64,000 nt of DNA from Fibrobacter sp. UWT2 (GCF_900142545.1 NZ_FRBF01000003.1:186001-250000); one strand, 5' to 3'. Shown: positions 10,934-20,358, counted from the first letter of the stretch. The notes: generated from the sequence alone by a model not told the origin. Made by a program: numbers and translations.

Positions 10934-12460
10934 TTACTTCACGAAGCTTGCCGGGAGCGTGAACTGCTTCAGGAACGGCCAGCCGATGCTTGCGTCACCG
11001 TAGTCGTGGCCACCGCCCTGCTTGGTGCAGAGAACAACCTTCGTGCCGTCCTGGCAGTTGGAGTATTCGTCGCAACCATTGGCGTTCTTGGTCGGAGCCC
11101 CGGTACAGCCGTTCTTTTCAGCCCAGAACTTGAAGGTGCCTTCGGCGCCGAGGAAGTTCAAACCGTCATTGAAACCACTGTCGCCACCTTGGTAACGGCA
11201 GACCGGGTCGTTTGTGCCGCGGAAGTTGATGACAGAGATCGGACGAGACATCTTGCACTGTGCACTGTTGGTCTTGTTCAAGTCCATAGCTGCCGGAGCG
11301 ACTGCTGCAAAGACATCGGACATCATACAGGCCACGTGGTTGCTCATGCCGCCACCCATCGAGAAACCGGTTGCGTAGATGCGCTGCGGGTCGATACAGG
11401 CGATTTCTTTGAGTTTGTCGATCATTGCGTAAGAGAACTTGACGTCGTCGTCGTTGGAGCAGCAGGGGCCGACGTTCCAGCCGTTACCCATTCCACCCGG
11501 TTTGCTGGTGCCGTCCGGGTAAAGCGTGATTACGCCTTCGGGGTCAGTCTTGGCCTTGTACGGAGAACTTCCGAATTCGCCATTGCCGGAACCGCCAATC
11601 GGGTGGTAGTCAATAACGAGCGGTACGGGCTTGTCGCCCTTGTAGGCACTCGGAATGTGCATAATAAAGGTGCGCTGCTTGCCATCGACGGTCACGGACA
11701 TGTTTTGCTTATCTCCGACCTTTGCAGTCTTGCCGGAGCAATCAACTACGATAGGTCCGTCGTTGCCGGCACTGCTGGAAGATTTCGGCGGTTCGACCTG
11801 TTGAGAGCTAGAAGATTTCGGCGGTTCAATAGCTTCAGAGCTGGAAGAAGCGTCGGCAGAGGGCCTTACCATTTCGATGGTCACGCCGGTCTCGGTTTCG
11901 CTCTGCATCTGGTAGACAAAATTGGCGTAGCCGTCAAGCGCGAATTGGAGCATCGGCAACAAGTCGCCTTCTTTCTTGAGAGCCTTGACGGCGCCCTTGT
12001 CGGTCACCATAAAGGTGCTGTTGCGGTTGTCTGCGTTGACGCGGATAATCTTTGCGCCTTTTGCAAGCTTGCCCAAGTCAAGGGAGACGATTCCCTGGAT
12101 GTTTTCAATGTTGCTTCTCTTGAGGACTTTGCCCAAGGGGTTGATTACGGACACGGTGAGGGAACGTGCGTCCGCATTGTAAACGGTGAGCGTGTTGCCT
12201 TCCATGTGGAGGGCGATATTTGCGGTGTAGGCGTTGGCGACAATGCCGGTGTTGCCATCGCTGCTGAGGTGGAACGTGCCGTCTTCGGCGCTCACGGTTT
12301 CAAATCCGCCGAAGTTAAAAGTGTTGACCTTTACACCAGATAGCAAACGGCCAGAAACTTTGGATTTGACCACGCCGTCAATGCTCCAGGCGAATGCCTG
12401 GCTGCTGAACAAGCCGAACAGTGCCAGGCTAGCGATACTTGCGAATTTGGGGTTACGCAT
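10934..12460 (-). CDS. Secreted CE1-like (feruloyl/acetyl-xylan) esterase with N-terminal accessory domains
   Basis: A 508-residue secreted esterase of the PHB-depolymerase/CE1 fold, likely removing ferulate or acetate from xylan. ATG 12460 is chosen because AAGGAGTATTT lies directly upstream and a signal peptide (MRNPKFASIASLALFGLFSS) follows. After the signal come a carboxypeptidase-regulatory-like beta domain (about 24-70), a beta-rich segment resembling the C-terminal domain of the neighbouring glycosidases (about 95-160), and a Ser/Pro linker with two PPKSSSS units (about 208-235). The catalytic domain runs from about 240 to the end. The nucleophile serine is in GFSMGGG (about 368), the likely acid in RGTNDPV (about 417) and the histidine in GGGHDYG (about 482). 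A TAAATTTA box lies at 12504-12511. CE1 membership is reasoned from motifs; substrate is inferred from the neighbours. Confidence 0.82.
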   Translation of the reverse strand: MRNPKFASIASLALFGLFSSQAFAWSIDGVVKSKVSGRLLSGVKVNTFNFGGFETVSAEDGTFHLSSDGNTGIVANAYTANIALHMEGNTLTVYNADARSLTVSVINPLGKVLKRSNIENIQGIVSLDLGKLAKGAKIIRVNADNRNSTFMVTDKGAVKALKKEGDLLPMLQFALDGYANFVYQMQSETETGVTIEMVRPSADASSSSEAIEPPKSSSSQQVEPPKSSSSAGNDGPIVVDCSGKTAKVGDKQNMSVTVDGKQRTFIMHIPSAYKGDKPVPLVIDYHPIGGSGNGEFGSSPYKAKTDPEGVITLYPDGTSKPGGMGNGWNVGPCCSNDDDVKFSYAMIDKLKEIACIDPQRIYATGFSMGGGMSNHVACMMSDVFAAVAPAAMDLNKTNSAQCKMSRPISVINFRGTNDPVCRYQGGDSGFNDGLNFLGAEGTFKFWAEKNGCTGAPTKNANGCDEYSNCQDGTKVVLCTKQGGGHDYGDASIGWPFLKQFTLPASFVK

Positions 12461-12691
12461 AAATACTCCTTTTTTATGATACCCTTTTGTTTTCACTCCA
12501 TAATAAATTTACACATTTATTGCTAAAATGTAATATATTTTGCGTAAAGTTTGCGAAACCACGAATAAATCTTACACATTTCCGTGTAAAAAGCGTTTTA
12601 AAACGACTTTGTTTTTCAATGTTTACCTGCCCTTGGACGTTTTGTCAATGGAACTGTTTGCCCAAGGGGGGCTTTCGGGCCTTTTTCGCGG

Positions 12692-12699
12692 TAGATTTA
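12692..12699 (+). promoter_or_regulatory. Probable -10/-7 box of the GH10 xylanase gene
   Basis: TAGATTTA matches TAnnTTTA and lies 36 nt before ATG 12736. It is preceded by GGGCCTTTTTCGCGG, which resembles the GGCC-TTTTTGGGGC context in front of the GH95 and GH43 genes. Confidence 0.4.
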
Positions 12700-12735
12700 T
12701 CATTGGTTGGTACACATTAAAAAGGATGTTGTTTC

Positions 12736-14514
12736 ATGAAGAAGACAATTCTCTCTACGATTGCCTTGGCTGCATCGTTTGCAACCATGGCTCAGGCGGC
12801 TCCGCTTGCAGAAGGTGGCGCCAAATTCCTGGGTAACATTACTACCCGCGGCCAAGTTCGAAGCGATTTTGGTACCTACTGGAACCAGATTACCGCCGAA
12901 AACGAATGTAAGTGGGCCTCTATCGAAGGAACCCGCGGCCGTTACAATTGGTCCGGTTGCGATGCCTGTTACAACTGGGCAAAAAAGAATAACGGACATT
13001 TCAAGTTCCACGCCTTGGTTTGGGGCTCTCAGTACCCGAACTGGCTCAATGGCCTTAGCACCGACGAAACCAAGAAGGCGATTACCGCTTGGTTTGATGC
13101 GGTGGCCGAACATTACCCCGACCTCGAAATGATCGACGTGGTGAACGAAGCTATCAAGTCTGGTGGCAAGTACCACTCCAACTATGGCTCTCAGGGCAAC
13201 AATAACATCATCGCTGCTCTCGGTGGTGACAACGGCAACTATGAATTTGTCGCCGAAGCGTTCAGAATGGCTCGCAAACGTTGGCCGAACGCAATCCTTA
13301 TCTATAACGACTATAACACCGTCCAATGGCAGAAGAATGAAGGTATCGACCTCATTCAGAAATTGAAAAAGGCCGGTGCTCCGGTGGATGCCTATGGCTT
13401 GCAGGCTCACGACATGCAGGTTTCTGGCGGTCAGGCCGGTGGCCAGGGTGGTGGCGGTTCCTGCTTGAACATCAATACGCTCAAGAGCACTATTGAAGAA
13501 ATTTGGAACAAGACTCAGATTCCGCTGTTCATCTCTGAATACGATATCGCTAGTAACGACGATAACGACCAGAAGAACTGCTACTCTCAGCAGATCTCCT
13601 ACTTCATGGAAAATGAACACATCGCCGGTATTACCATTTGGGGTTATATCTACGGTGCAACTTGGACCTCCGGCGGTAACTCCGGTATCATCAGGGATGG
13701 TAAGGACCGTCCGGCCATGACTTGGCTGAAGGATTACCTCTCCAAGAACAAGGGTGCAAATACCACTGGTCTTGCCACTGGCGAAGTGACCCCGGTTGAA
13801 CCTGAACCGCAGACTCCGTTCAAGGGTGAACCTCTCGCCGTTCCGGGCAAGATTGAAGTCGAAGACTTCGACATTCCGGGTAAGGGCAAGAACGAAGACG
13901 GTACGAGCAACGCTTCTTACGCTGACGATGGTGAAAATCATGGCGACAGCGACTACCGCGATGGTACCGGTGCCGACCTTTACAAGAAGGCTACTGGCAT
14001 CGCTCTCGGTTACAACAACACTGGCGACTGGTATGAATACACGATCAACGTTGCCGAAGCTGGCGACTACACCGCAGTGGCTTCTGTCGCTACCGAAGGC
14101 GAAGGCGCATTCACGCTCTCTATCGACGGCAAGGTTGTTGCTGAATTCGAAGTCACTGGTACTAGCTATGACAGCTTCTCTGACGTAAGCAAGAAGGTGA
14201 CTCTCACTGCTGGCAAACATATCCTCCGCTTGGATGTGACTAAGGAATACTTCGACATCGACTACATCAACTTCGTGAAGGGTGATGCTGGCGATCCGAT
14301 GATCGTGCAGCAGAATGTCAAGCTTGACAACAATGCTCGTCAGGACTACCACGTGTTCGACCAGAACGGTGTCCATATGGGTGTGCTCACGGCCTACGGT
14401 TTCGATGCCGCCAAGGAAATCCTCCAGTCCTCTAGCGCTGTGAAGAGCTCCGGCATCTACTACCTGCGCAGCCGCACCACTGGCCAGATGCAGTCTGTAA
14501 GAGTGACGAGATAA
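12736..14514 (+). CDS. GH10 endo-beta-1,4-xylanase with CBM6 and C-terminal domain
   Basis: Secreted 592-residue xylanase that cuts the xylan backbone with retention of configuration. Signal peptide 1-21 (MKKTILSTIALAASFATMAQA). In the GH10 barrel the acid/base is Glu138 in DVVNEAIKS and the nucleophile Glu268 in FISEYDIAS. A glycine-rich loop (GGQAGGQGGGGSC, about 233-245) interrupts the barrel and looks like a family-specific insertion. A Pro/Glu linker leads to CBM6 (about 369-515, from VPGKIEVEDFD), then the shared C-terminal domain (about 520-592, YHVFDQNGVHMGVLT onward). It is divergent from the esterase with 275 bases between the starts; both enzymes would act on feruloylated or acetylated xylan. 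A hairpin terminator follows. Confidence 0.94.
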   Translation: MKKTILSTIALAASFATMAQAAPLAEGGAKFLGNITTRGQVRSDFGTYWNQITAENECKWASIEGTRGRYNWSGCDACYNWAKKNNGHFKFHALVWGSQYPNWLNGLSTDETKKAITAWFDAVAEHYPDLEMIDVVNEAIKSGGKYHSNYGSQGNNNIIAALGGDNGNYEFVAEAFRMARKRWPNAILIYNDYNTVQWQKNEGIDLIQKLKKAGAPVDAYGLQAHDMQVSGGQAGGQGGGGSCLNINTLKSTIEEIWNKTQIPLFISEYDIASNDDNDQKNCYSQQISYFMENEHIAGITIWGYIYGATWTSGGNSGIIRDGKDRPAMTWLKDYLSKNKGANTTGLATGEVTPVEPEPQTPFKGEPLAVPGKIEVEDFDIPGKGKNEDGTSNASYADDGENHGDSDYRDGTGADLYKKATGIALGYNNTGDWYEYTINVAEAGDYTAVASVATEGEGAFTLSIDGKVVAEFEVTGTSYDSFSDVSKKVTLTAGKHILRLDVTKEYFDIDYINFVKGDAGDPMIVQQNVKLDNNARQDYHVFDQNGVHMGVLTAYGFDAAKEILQSSSAVKSSGIYYLRSRTTGQMQSVRVTR

Positions 14515-14544
14515 TTAGAGTACTCAATACACCAAACAACGGGC

Positions 14545-14575
14545 CCCGAAGCGAATGCTTCGGGACTTGTTGTTT
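14545..14575 (+). terminator. Terminator after the GH10 gene
   Basis: Stem CCCGAAGC/GCTTCGGG (14545-14552 with 14557-14564), loop GAAT, extended by further partial pairing (CAAC/GTTG). The T-tract is broken (ACTTGTTGTTT). Confidence 0.6.
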
Positions 14576-14682
14576 ATGAGCCCGCTCGCGCCCAATCATA
14601 TAAGTACGTCCCCCGAGCGCACGCTCTCGCCACCGCCCCAGCTTAACGCTTGGGGCTTTATGGCTCACGTAAGCCCGCTCGC

Positions 14683-15597
14683 TTAGATTTCCAAATCGGC
14701 GGAATAGACTGTTTCGACGGAGCCGTCGTCGCATTTGAAGAGCAGGCTGCCGTCGTCTTGCATGTCGAGGATGCTGCCGGTCTTTTTGGTGGCGCCTTCG
14801 CCGCTGTCGCGGTTTGCGTCGGTGCAGCGGTTGTTCACGATGATTGTTCCGCGAGCGCCTATGAATTGGTCCATGCGCTTCCACGCGGCGACCCACGGGC
14901 GAATGCCGAAGGCGCGGAATTGTCCGACTGCCCGTTCAAGGTTGCCGATGAGCATTTGCAGAAGCTTTTCGCGGTTGATGCTTCGACCGCAGATGTCTTT
15001 CAGCGTCGTGACGGCGCGGCCCAGGTGCGCGTAATCCAGCGGACTGCTATTCACGTTAATCCCCACACCCATACTCACCGCCGGCACACTCACGTCATGC
15101 CGAACTTGGCCACTCACGTCATGCCGAACTTGTTTCGGCATCAGTTTTTTCACGTAAACAACCTCAGCCAAAATTCCGCAGAACTTGTGCTTGCCGCAAA
15201 GAATGTCATTCGGCCACTTGACAGTAACTTTCCCGAGACTCTTGTTGCCGAGTCCCTGCGCGTTCGATTCGTCTTGCAGACTCTTGAATACTTCGGCAAA
15301 GGTGAGTGCGGCCACCTGCGTAATCTGCGGTGCCGATGCGAGCGGAATGCCGTCTAGGGAAATTAAAATGTTGAAGTAAAGGTTCTGCCCGGCCGGAGAC
15401 GCCCAGGTGCGCTCATGGCGCCCGCGGCCCGCTGTTTGCCTGTCGGCGACAATAAGGGCGCCGCCTGCGATTTCGCCTGCGGCAGCTCGCTGCTTCATCA
15501 AGCTGTGCGTACTTTCGAGAGATTCAAAGATAAATGCGGGCGAATTGCCGAAACCGCAAAGTTGCCAATCGACAAAATTTCGTTCGGGAGAAAACAT
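14683..15597 (-). CDS. birA: Biotin--[acetyl-CoA-carboxylase] ligase BirA, with repeat-derived insertion
   Basis: Attaches biotin to the biotin carboxyl carrier protein through biotinyl-5'-AMP. The 304-residue protein has the biotin/ATP loop GRGRHERTW (about 56-64), KWPNDIL and GVGINVNS, plus a C-terminal SH3-like domain. There is no N-terminal helix-turn-helix, so it is a non-regulatory ligase. Residues about 152-171 (KQVRHDVSGQVRHDVSVPA) are foreign to the family: they are encoded by two copies of a dispersed GTCATGCCGAACTT repeat (15094-15144) and lie in a normally short loop between two strands before GVGINVNS. The frame stays open, so the enzyme is probably functional. The ATG is 2 nt after the stop of the upstream gene, so the two are likely translationally coupled. 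Confidence 0.92.
   Translation of the reverse strand: MFSPERNFVDWQLCGFGNSPAFIFESLESTHSLMKQRAAAGEIAGGALIVADRQTAGRGRHERTWASPAGQNLYFNILISLDGIPLASAPQITQVAALTFAEVFKSLQDESNAQGLGNKSLGKVTVKWPNDILCGKHKFCGILAEVVYVKKLMPKQVRHDVSGQVRHDVSVPAVSMGVGINVNSSPLDYAHLGRAVTTLKDICGRSINREKLLQMLIGNLERAVGQFRAFGIRPWVAAWKRMDQFIGARGTIIVNNRCTDANRDSGEGATKKTGSILDMQDDGSLLFKCDDGSVETVYSADLEI
15094..15144. repeat. Two copies of the GTCATGCCGAACTT repeat inside birA
   Basis: GTCATGCCGAACTTGG at 15094 and a second copy, GTCATGCCGAACTTGTTTCG at 15118 running on into GCATCAG. They are read in frame on the minus strand as part of BirA. Confidence 0.8.
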
Positions 15598-15599
15598 GC

Positions 15600-16064
15600 C
15601 TACTGGTCTTTCTGCTGGTCTTCAAGCATCTTGAGCGCTTCTTCGGGGAAGATTGCAAAGTACTGCTTCTTCTTGTCTTCGAAGAGCTGCAGCAGACGTT
15701 CCTGTTCGAACTGTTCGCGGTCGATATTCTGCATAAAGAATTCGTCGCGGGCAAAATCGCGGGTCGTCATCTGCTTCTTGATGTCTTCGGAAAGGTCAAC
15801 TTCGTCCCACAGAATATAGTACGAACCAACCATGCCATCGGCAAAAATGTCGACGTTCAAGGTGACGGCGTTGTTCTTGGTGGAATCCACCAGCTGCACC
15901 TTGGTGTCGCGCTTTTCGGGGCGGAACACTTCTACGTCGTTGACGGGCTTGTCCAAGTCGTCCTGGGCCCAGACTCCGGTGGCAAGACTACAAAGCAAAC
16001 ACACGGCTAAAAGGCTTGCCGTGTTCATTAAACGAAGAGTCTTGTGCGCTACTTTATTGAACAT
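15600..16064 (-). CDS. Secreted protein of unknown function upstream of birA
   Basis: A 154-residue exported protein. From ATG 16064 it starts MFNKVAHKTLRLMNTASLLAVCLLCSLATGVWAQ, a signal peptide of about 33 residues; the internal Met at 16028 is a possible alternative. The mature part is acidic and ends in a Gln/Glu/Lys-rich helix (about 115-154). No family is recognised. ATG 16064 is favoured because a TAnnTT box (TATATTAT on the minus strand, 16069-16076) ends 4 nt upstream, which would give a near-leaderless message. The longer open frame running further upstream overlaps the MATE gene terminator and has non-coding character. It forms a two-gene operon with birA, 2 nt apart. Confidence 0.7.
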   Translation of the reverse strand: MFNKVAHKTLRLMNTASLLAVCLLCSLATGVWAQDDLDKPVNDVEVFRPEKRDTKVQLVDSTKNNAVTLNVDIFADGMVGSYYILWDEVDLSEDIKKQMTTRDFARDEFFMQNIDREQFEQERLLQLFEDKKKQYFAIFPEEALKMLEDQQKDQ

Positions 16065-16120
16065 ACCTATAATATACAATGTAAAAATAAAAAAAGAAAG
16101 GTATGTGCAAAAAAGCGTGA

Positions 16121-16150
16121 TAAAAAGAGGGCTAAAATGGGGTTTAGCCC
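16121..16150 (-). terminator. Terminator of the MATE exporter gene
   Basis: Minus-strand stem GGGCTAAA/TTTAGCCC (16129-16136 with 16143-16150) followed by TCTTTTTA, ten bases past the MATE stop codon. Confidence 0.8.
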
Positions 16151-16159
16151 CGTTTGAAC

Positions 16160-17491
16160 TTACACTACGCCGTAGCGTTTCCACTTGCCGCCACGCCAAC
16201 GGATGTAGTTGACGATGGAACGGTAGAATTCGTCGGCGGCCATGCCGAGCCAGATGCCGACCAGACCGAGTTCTAGGCCGAAGGCGAGCAGAAGGGCGGT
16301 GCCCAGGCCGCAGGTCCACATCATGGCAGAACCCACGATGGCGGGGAACTTGGAGTCACCCGAAGCACGCAAGGCCGAGGTAATGACCATATTCGCGGCC
16401 TTGAAGGGCTGCAAGATCACGTCGCACCAAAGGCAGAGCTTGCCCAGGCGAATCACTTCGGGGTCGCTGGTGTAGAAAGACAACAACTGGGTGCCGAAAA
16501 TAGCGACGATGATTGCGACGATAAGTCCGCTGGCGCTACCGGCGATAAGGCTCTGGTGGAGTCTGCGGTTTGCCTTGTCGAAGTCGTGAGCGCCCACCAG
16601 GTGGGCCACGAGAATCTGGTTGCCGCTACTCAAACCCACGCTCAGAATCACGGCAAGCATGGCGAAGTTCGCACTGAAGATGCGGGCGGTCATGGCGATA
16701 ATGCCCAAGTGCACCACGATGGCGGTCAACACCACCTGGAAAATCTGGAAACTGACGGGTTCAACAGCGGCGGGGAATCCGATGCGAATCCAGTCCGGCA
16801 AAATCACGCGGGAACGCTTGAAATCGGTACGGCGAATCTTGTGGTGAACCTTGACGCGCAAGATGATGAACAGAATGCTTGCTGCAATCAGCCAAGAAAG
16901 CATGGTGGCAAGCGCCACGCCTTTCACGCCCATCTGCGGAAAACCGAGATAGCCGTTCAAGAAGATGACGTTCATGATGGCGTTCGAAATAATCGTGATG
17001 ATGTTGCCGAGCAGGTTCCAGACAGTAAGCCCGTGGGTAGCGATCAGCGAGGTGAGGCAGGATTGCAGGGCTCTGAATGCAAAGCCTATGGAAACGACAT
17101 GCAAAAAGTCGCGGGCGTGGTGGGCGGCCTCGCCGGAAAGCCCCATCCAGCTCACAATCTGGTTGTTCAGGGGGATAATGACCAGTGTGATGGCGATACC
17201 GAGCAAGAGGCTGCCCAACAACACCATAGTCTGGGTGGTGCCAGCTTGCTTGGGGCGTTCTGCTCCCATGAATTGGGAGGCGATGCTCGCCCCTGCCTGG
17301 GCGAAGGCGTTGATTGCCATAAAGAGTGCGCCCAGGACGGGCATTAATGCCCCCACGCCCGCAGCCGCTGTTTCGGAGGTGCGCGACAAAAACCAGCTGT
17401 CCATCATGGGCTGGCAGGTCGCGATACCGAAGGTAATGAACAACGGCCACGAAAGGCTCAATAAGGAGCGGTCTTTGACTTGCACTTGCAT
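16160..17491 (-). CDS. MATE-family multidrug/cation antiporter
   Basis: A 443-residue integral membrane protein with about 12 transmembrane helices in two homologous halves, typical of MATE exporters, which extrude cationic drugs or metabolites using a Na+ or H+ gradient. Typical stretches are WPLFITFGIATCQPMMDSWF at the N-terminus, NAFAQAGASIASQFMGAERP in helix 2, and IGFPAAVEPVSFQIFQVV at the start of the second half. The start is ATG 17491. A TAAAATTG box on the minus strand (17499-17506) ends 7 nt before it and no Shine-Dalgarno is visible, consistent with a leaderless message. It is divergent from alaS and followed by its own terminator. The substrate is unknown. Confidence 0.9.
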   Translation of the reverse strand: MQVQVKDRSLLSLSWPLFITFGIATCQPMMDSWFLSRTSETAAAGVGALMPVLGALFMAINAFAQAGASIASQFMGAERPKQAGTTQTMVLLGSLLLGIAITLVIIPLNNQIVSWMGLSGEAAHHARDFLHVVSIGFAFRALQSCLTSLIATHGLTVWNLLGNIITIISNAIMNVIFLNGYLGFPQMGVKGVALATMLSWLIAASILFIILRVKVHHKIRRTDFKRSRVILPDWIRIGFPAAVEPVSFQIFQVVLTAIVVHLGIIAMTARIFSANFAMLAVILSVGLSSGNQILVAHLVGAHDFDKANRRLHQSLIAGSASGLIVAIIVAIFGTQLLSFYTSDPEVIRLGKLCLWCDVILQPFKAANMVITSALRASGDSKFPAIVGSAMMWTCGLGTALLLAFGLELGLVGIWLGMAADEFYRSIVNYIRWRGGKWKRYGVV

Positions 17492-17638
17492 ACGACGCCA
17501 ATTTTAGAAATGCTCAAATCTAAAGGCTAGGGCTAAAAGAATATTTTTTGTATACAGCCGTGGGCGCTTTTACAACCTTCGGTCCGTTATTCTAGTCATA
17601 TTCTCTCGTCTCTCGTCTATTATCTCTCGTCTATTTTC

Positions 17639-17646
17639 TAAATTTA
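17639..17646 (+). promoter_or_regulatory. Probable promoter box of alaS
   Basis: TAAATTTA, 26 nt before ATG 17673, with AAAGGG between them as a ribosome-binding site. The same TAnnTTTA/G box occurs in front of many genes in this window. Confidence 0.4.
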
Positions 17647-17672
17647 CCCCCGAAAAAATAAAGGGACACATT

Positions 17673-20318
17673 ATGCCTACAATGACTTCTGCGCAGGTGC
17701 GCGAATCTTTCATCAAGTTCTTTGAATCCAAGGGCCACCTCTTTGTGCGTTCTTCGCCGGTGGTTCCGCATGACGACCCGACGCTCATGTTCACGAACGC
17801 GGGCATGAACCAGTTCAAGGCTATCTTCCTGGGCGACAATCCGAAGGGTTGGAAGCGCGCATGCAACAGCCAGAAGTGCCTTCGCGTGTCCGGTAAGCAC
17901 AACGACCTTGACGTGGTGGGCCGCGACAACTACCACCACACCTTCTTCGAAATGCTCGGTAACTGGAGCTTCGGCGACTACTACAAGAAAGAAGCTATTT
18001 CTTGGGCTTGGGAACTCCTGACTGAAGTTTGGAAGCTCCCGAAGGAACGCCTGTTCGCCACCGTGTACCAGGATGATGACGAAGCCTGGCAGATTTGGAA
18101 GGACGTGTCCGGTCTTCCGGATGACCGCATCATGCGTTTTGATGCTCACTCCAACTTCTGGGAAATGGGCGATACCGGTCCGTGCGGCCCCTGCTCCGAA
18201 ATCCACTATGACCGCGGCGACCTCGCTACGCAGGCCGAAACGTTCAAGGACCCGATCAAGGGCGTGAACGGCGAAAACGACCGCTATATTGAAATTTGGA
18301 ATAACGTGTTCATGCAGTACGAACGCGTGAGCGACGGCTCCCTGATTCCGCTGAAGGCCAAGAACGTTGATACCGGCATGGGTTTCGAACGTATCTGCGC
18401 TATTCTGCAGGGCAAGACCAGCAACTACGACACCGACGTGTTCACCCCGATCATCGCAAAGATTGCTGAACTTAGTGGCGTTCCGTATAACGATGGCGAA
18501 GCCGGCACTCCGCACCGCGTGATTGCTGACCACATCCGCGCCATTTCTTTTGCTATTGCTGACGGCGCACTTCCTTCCAACGAAGGTCGTGGCTACGTGC
18601 TCCGCCGCATTCTCCGCCGCGCAAGCCGCTTTGCCCGCCTCCTCGGTCAGAAGAAGCCGTTTATTTGCCAGCTCGTGCAGGTGCTCGCCGACACGATGGG
18701 CGATGCCTTCCCGGAAATCCGTGAACGCAAGGAATTTGTTGCTAGCGTCATCAAGAGCGAAGAAGAAAGCTTTATCCGCACGCTCGACGCTGGTCTCGAA
18801 CGCTTTGCCGCTATCTCCGCCGAACTCAAGAAGGGCGACAAGATTCCGGGCGACAAGGTGTTCCTCCTGTATGATACCTATGGATTCCCGCCGGACCTCA
18901 CTGGCATTCTCGCCGAAGAAAAGGGCCTCCTCATCGATGAAGAAGGCTACGAGAAGTGCATGGAAGAACAGAAGGCTCGCGCCCGCGCCAACATGAAGCA
19001 GGGCATCAACACGATGGGTACCGAAGGCTGGACGCAGTACAGCGAAGAAAGCACCAAGTTCGTGGGCTACGAACTCTCCGCTTGCGAAACGAAGGTTGTT
19101 CGCTGGCGCGAAGACAAGGGCGTGCTCAGCATCGTGCTTGAAACTTCTCCGTTCTATGCCGAAATGGGTGGCCAGGTCGGCGATAAGGGTACGCTCGTTT
19201 CTGGCGACCTCGAAATTGACGTGTTCGACACCGTGAAGGTGAACGATACCGCCCTCTGCCGCGGTAAGGTGAAGAAGGGTGCGGCTAACGAAACGACGAT
19301 GGGTGCTGTGTTCATGGCAACCGTCGACAACGACCGCCGTAACGACATTCGCAAGAACCACTCCGCCACTCACTTGCTGCAGGCGGCGCTGCGTCAGGTG
19401 CTCGGCACTCACGTGCAGCAGCAGGGTAGCTTCGTTTCGAACGAACTCCTCCGCTTCGACTTCAGCCACTTCAACGCGATGACCGCCGAAGAAATCCAGA
19501 AGGTGGAAGACATCGTGAACGCGAAGGTGATGGAATGCCTGCCGGTCAACACCCAGGTGATGGGCGTCGACGAAGCTAAGGCCAGCGGTGCTATGGCTCT
19601 GTTCGGCGAAAAGTACGGCGACGAAGTCCGCGTGGTGAAGATGGGTTGCGCTAACGAAGAATTCTCTAAGGAACTCTGCGGTGGCTTGCACGTGCAGAAT
19701 ACCGGTAACATCGGCCTCGTGAAGATTATCTCTGAATCTAGCGTGTCCGCTGGCGTGCGCCGTATCGAAGCGGTCTCTGGCCGTGGCGTGCTCTCGCTGC
19801 TCCGCGCCGGCACGCAGATTTTGACTGCCCTCCGCGAACAGATCCGCTGCAAGGATGCCGAAGTTCTCGATCGCATTCAGCAGAGCTTTGCCAAGACGCA
19901 GAACTTGGAAAAGAGCCTGCAGTCCGTGAAGCTGGAACTTGCAACGCTCGCCGCTGCCGAACTCTTGAACGGCGGTATCAACGTGGCTGGCGTGAACCTC
20001 TACGTTCGCGAACTCTCGATTCCGGATGAAAAGTACAAGAACTTGCTCGACGGCGTTCAGAACAAGCTTGCAACCGATTCTGTGGCCGTGATTGCCAACA
20101 AGGATAATGGTTCTGGCAGCATCGCCGTGTTGGTCGGCAAGGATGTGCAGGCCAAGGGCATCAAGGCCGGCGACCTGGTGAAGGATCTCGCCGCTGCTTG
20201 CGGTGGCCGCGGCGGTGGACGTCCGGACCGCGCTCAGGCCGGCACCAAGGAAATCGACAAGATTGCCGGTGCTATCGCCAACGCGAACAACTGGATTAGA
20301 GCTAAGTTGGGCGCATAG
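17673..20318 (+). CDS. alaS: Alanyl-tRNA synthetase
   Basis: Charges tRNA-Ala with alanine. 881 residues, the usual length. The class II aminoacylation core is at the N-terminus (RSSPVVPHDDPTLMFTNAGM, GNWSFGDYYKKEAISWAWELL). The editing domain has the zinc site HSATHLLQAAL and CGGLHVQNTG. A C-terminal C-Ala/DHHA1 domain carries GGRGGGRPDRAQAG. AAAGGG lies just upstream of ATG 17673. It stands alone as a single transcription unit, with a promoter-like box at 17639-17646 and a hairpin terminator at 20371-20397. Confidence 0.97.
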   Translation: MPTMTSAQVRESFIKFFESKGHLFVRSSPVVPHDDPTLMFTNAGMNQFKAIFLGDNPKGWKRACNSQKCLRVSGKHNDLDVVGRDNYHHTFFEMLGNWSFGDYYKKEAISWAWELLTEVWKLPKERLFATVYQDDDEAWQIWKDVSGLPDDRIMRFDAHSNFWEMGDTGPCGPCSEIHYDRGDLATQAETFKDPIKGVNGENDRYIEIWNNVFMQYERVSDGSLIPLKAKNVDTGMGFERICAILQGKTSNYDTDVFTPIIAKIAELSGVPYNDGEAGTPHRVIADHIRAISFAIADGALPSNEGRGYVLRRILRRASRFARLLGQKKPFICQLVQVLADTMGDAFPEIRERKEFVASVIKSEEESFIRTLDAGLERFAAISAELKKGDKIPGDKVFLLYDTYGFPPDLTGILAEEKGLLIDEEGYEKCMEEQKARARANMKQGINTMGTEGWTQYSEESTKFVGYELSACETKVVRWREDKGVLSIVLETSPFYAEMGGQVGDKGTLVSGDLEIDVFDTVKVNDTALCRGKVKKGAANETTMGAVFMATVDNDRRNDIRKNHSATHLLQAALRQVLGTHVQQQGSFVSNELLRFDFSHFNAMTAEEIQKVEDIVNAKVMECLPVNTQVMGVDEAKASGAMALFGEKYGDEVRVVKMGCANEEFSKELCGGLHVQNTGNIGLVKIISESSVSAGVRRIEAVSGRGVLSLLRAGTQILTALREQIRCKDAEVLDRIQQSFAKTQNLEKSLQSVKLELATLAAAELLNGGINVAGVNLYVRELSIPDEKYKNLLDGVQNKLATDSVAVIANKDNGSGSIAVLVGKDVQAKGIKAGDLVKDLAAACGGRGGGRPDRAQAGTKEIDKIAGAIANANNWIRAKLGA

Positions 20319-20326
20319 TTGCCAGT

Positions 20327-20358
20327 GTCATCCTGAGAGGTGAAGCCTCGAAGGATCT
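20327..20358. repeat. Dispersed repeat, GTCATCCTGAG...CGAAGGATC type
   Basis: GTCATCCTGAGAGGTGAAGC followed by CTCGAAGGATCT, just after the alaS stop codon. It belongs to the repeat class seen in altered form inside uvrB (56626-56661). Confidence 0.65.

Noticed and set aside
16065-16319. N-terminal extension of the secreted-protein gene upstream of birA
   Set aside because: It overlaps the MATE gene and its terminator and gives an Arg-rich non-family sequence; the signal peptide begins at 16064.
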